Source of the DNA: Istiophorus platypterus
Lineage: Eukaryota > Chordata > Actinopteri > Istiophoriformes > Istiophoridae
Direction of reading: 5' to 3'
NCBI GenBank assembly: GCA_016859345.1
Contig: CM029112.1
Span: forward strand, 9,373,089 to 9,437,088
DNA length: 64,000 nucleotides
Shown piece by piece: positions 63,495-64,000 of the stretch. The notes beneath the pieces are model-generated. The model saw only the letters and a list, made by a program, of their open reading frames with translations, was not told the origin of the DNA and searched no databases. Position numbers and translations under genes: made by a program. Position 1 is the first letter of the stretch; each line of letters opens with the position of its first letter.

Positions 63495-64000
63495 CTAATT
63501 TAAAAAACCCCTTGGCACGCCCCATGCAATACCATGGACGCGATGCTGTACTCTAACAACACATCTGTCATCTCTCATATGGCCTCATAAATCTTGCGAT
63601 TCATGAGGCCTGCGACTGATTGCGCAGTACAGCACAAGTTATGTACAGGCACACAGGTTGTACTCTTTAAGGGAGGTCAGGCGCTGACTGAGTAAATTTA
63701 GCCGTTAGGGGCTGGCTGCGAGCTGATTGATGGAACAGGAAGGACGGAGAAAAGCTTTTTTGATACTAAAAACTGTTTAACTTTCCTAAATGTTTACTTT
63801 TCTCGTGTAATACTGGAAGAAACCTCTCCCAGCCTCTAAATACTCTCTACAAATTAGACAATCTGAGCAGGTAGAGTCCCTTTTTTAATTAAAGAAAAAT
63901 GTAAGTGGTGGCTGTTTTACTTTGAAGGCTCACAAGACAAAAGAGTTGCAGTCGCTAACTTCCATCATGGTCAAACACAGCCATCATAATCACATAATCA
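63495..64000. other. arhgap44: arhgap44 intron, right edge
   Basis: No exon matching the missing arhgap44 N-terminus (MKKQFNRM... type start) is present in this stretch on the minus strand, so the first coding exon or exons lie outside the window. Confidence 0.6.

Noticed and set aside
1..64000. CRISPR arrays, operons, phage or other prokaryotic systems
   Set aside because: All direct repeats are simple microsatellites; genes are intron-rich vertebrate genes.

Overview
The window looks like nuclear DNA of a ray-finned (teleost) fish. It has vertebrate genes split by short GT-AG introns, abundant (CA)n/(GT)n microsatellites, compact intergenic spacing, and a fossil Tc1-like transposon of a type common in fish. 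No prokaryotic, viral or organellar gene organisation is visible. I identified six protein-coding genes by translating both strands and fitting exons so that splice sites and reading phase agree across every junction.

Layout, left to right. 1-6.1 kb: no recognisable gene. 6.1-13.16 kb (+): metrnl, a secreted meteorin-like factor, 4 coding exons, CpG/CGG-rich promoter. 13.2-22.5 kb: intergenic, no gene seen. 22.6-24.9 kb (-): atp5pd, subunit d of the mitochondrial ATP synthase peripheral stalk, 5 coding exons. 26.35-32.7 kb (+): acsf2, a mitochondrial acyl-CoA synthetase, 16 coding exons; its intron 6 carries a decayed Tc1/mariner-like element in antisense. 32.6-42.4 kb (-): ndel1, a dynein/LIS1 cofactor, 8 coding exons, convergent with acsf2 and with apparently overlapping 3' ends. 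44.25-44.87 kb (+): rnf222, a RING-finger protein with a C-terminal membrane anchor. 46.9-64 kb (-): arhgap44 (RICH2), a BAR-RhoGAP protein; 20 coding exons are present and the first ~31 codons lie beyond the right edge.

From memory of the human map, all six genes have orthologues on human chromosome 17 (17q25, 17q21 and 17p13-p12), with RNF222 next to NDEL1 in human too. The block therefore reads as a rearranged but conserved chromosome-17 linkage group. The genes do not form one pathway. atp5pd and acsf2 are both nuclear-encoded mitochondrial genes in divergent orientation. ndel1 and arhgap44 both act on the cytoskeleton, through dynein and through Rac/Cdc42 with membrane curvature respectively.

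I found no convincing new biological system. The most informative oddities are in gene structure: a 513-nt in-frame proline-rich exon and an 18-nt microexon in arhgap44, a GC-AG intron and a short hidden presequence exon in acsf2, a uORF pair in the metrnl leader, and the Tc1 fossil that accounts for most of acsf2 intron 6.
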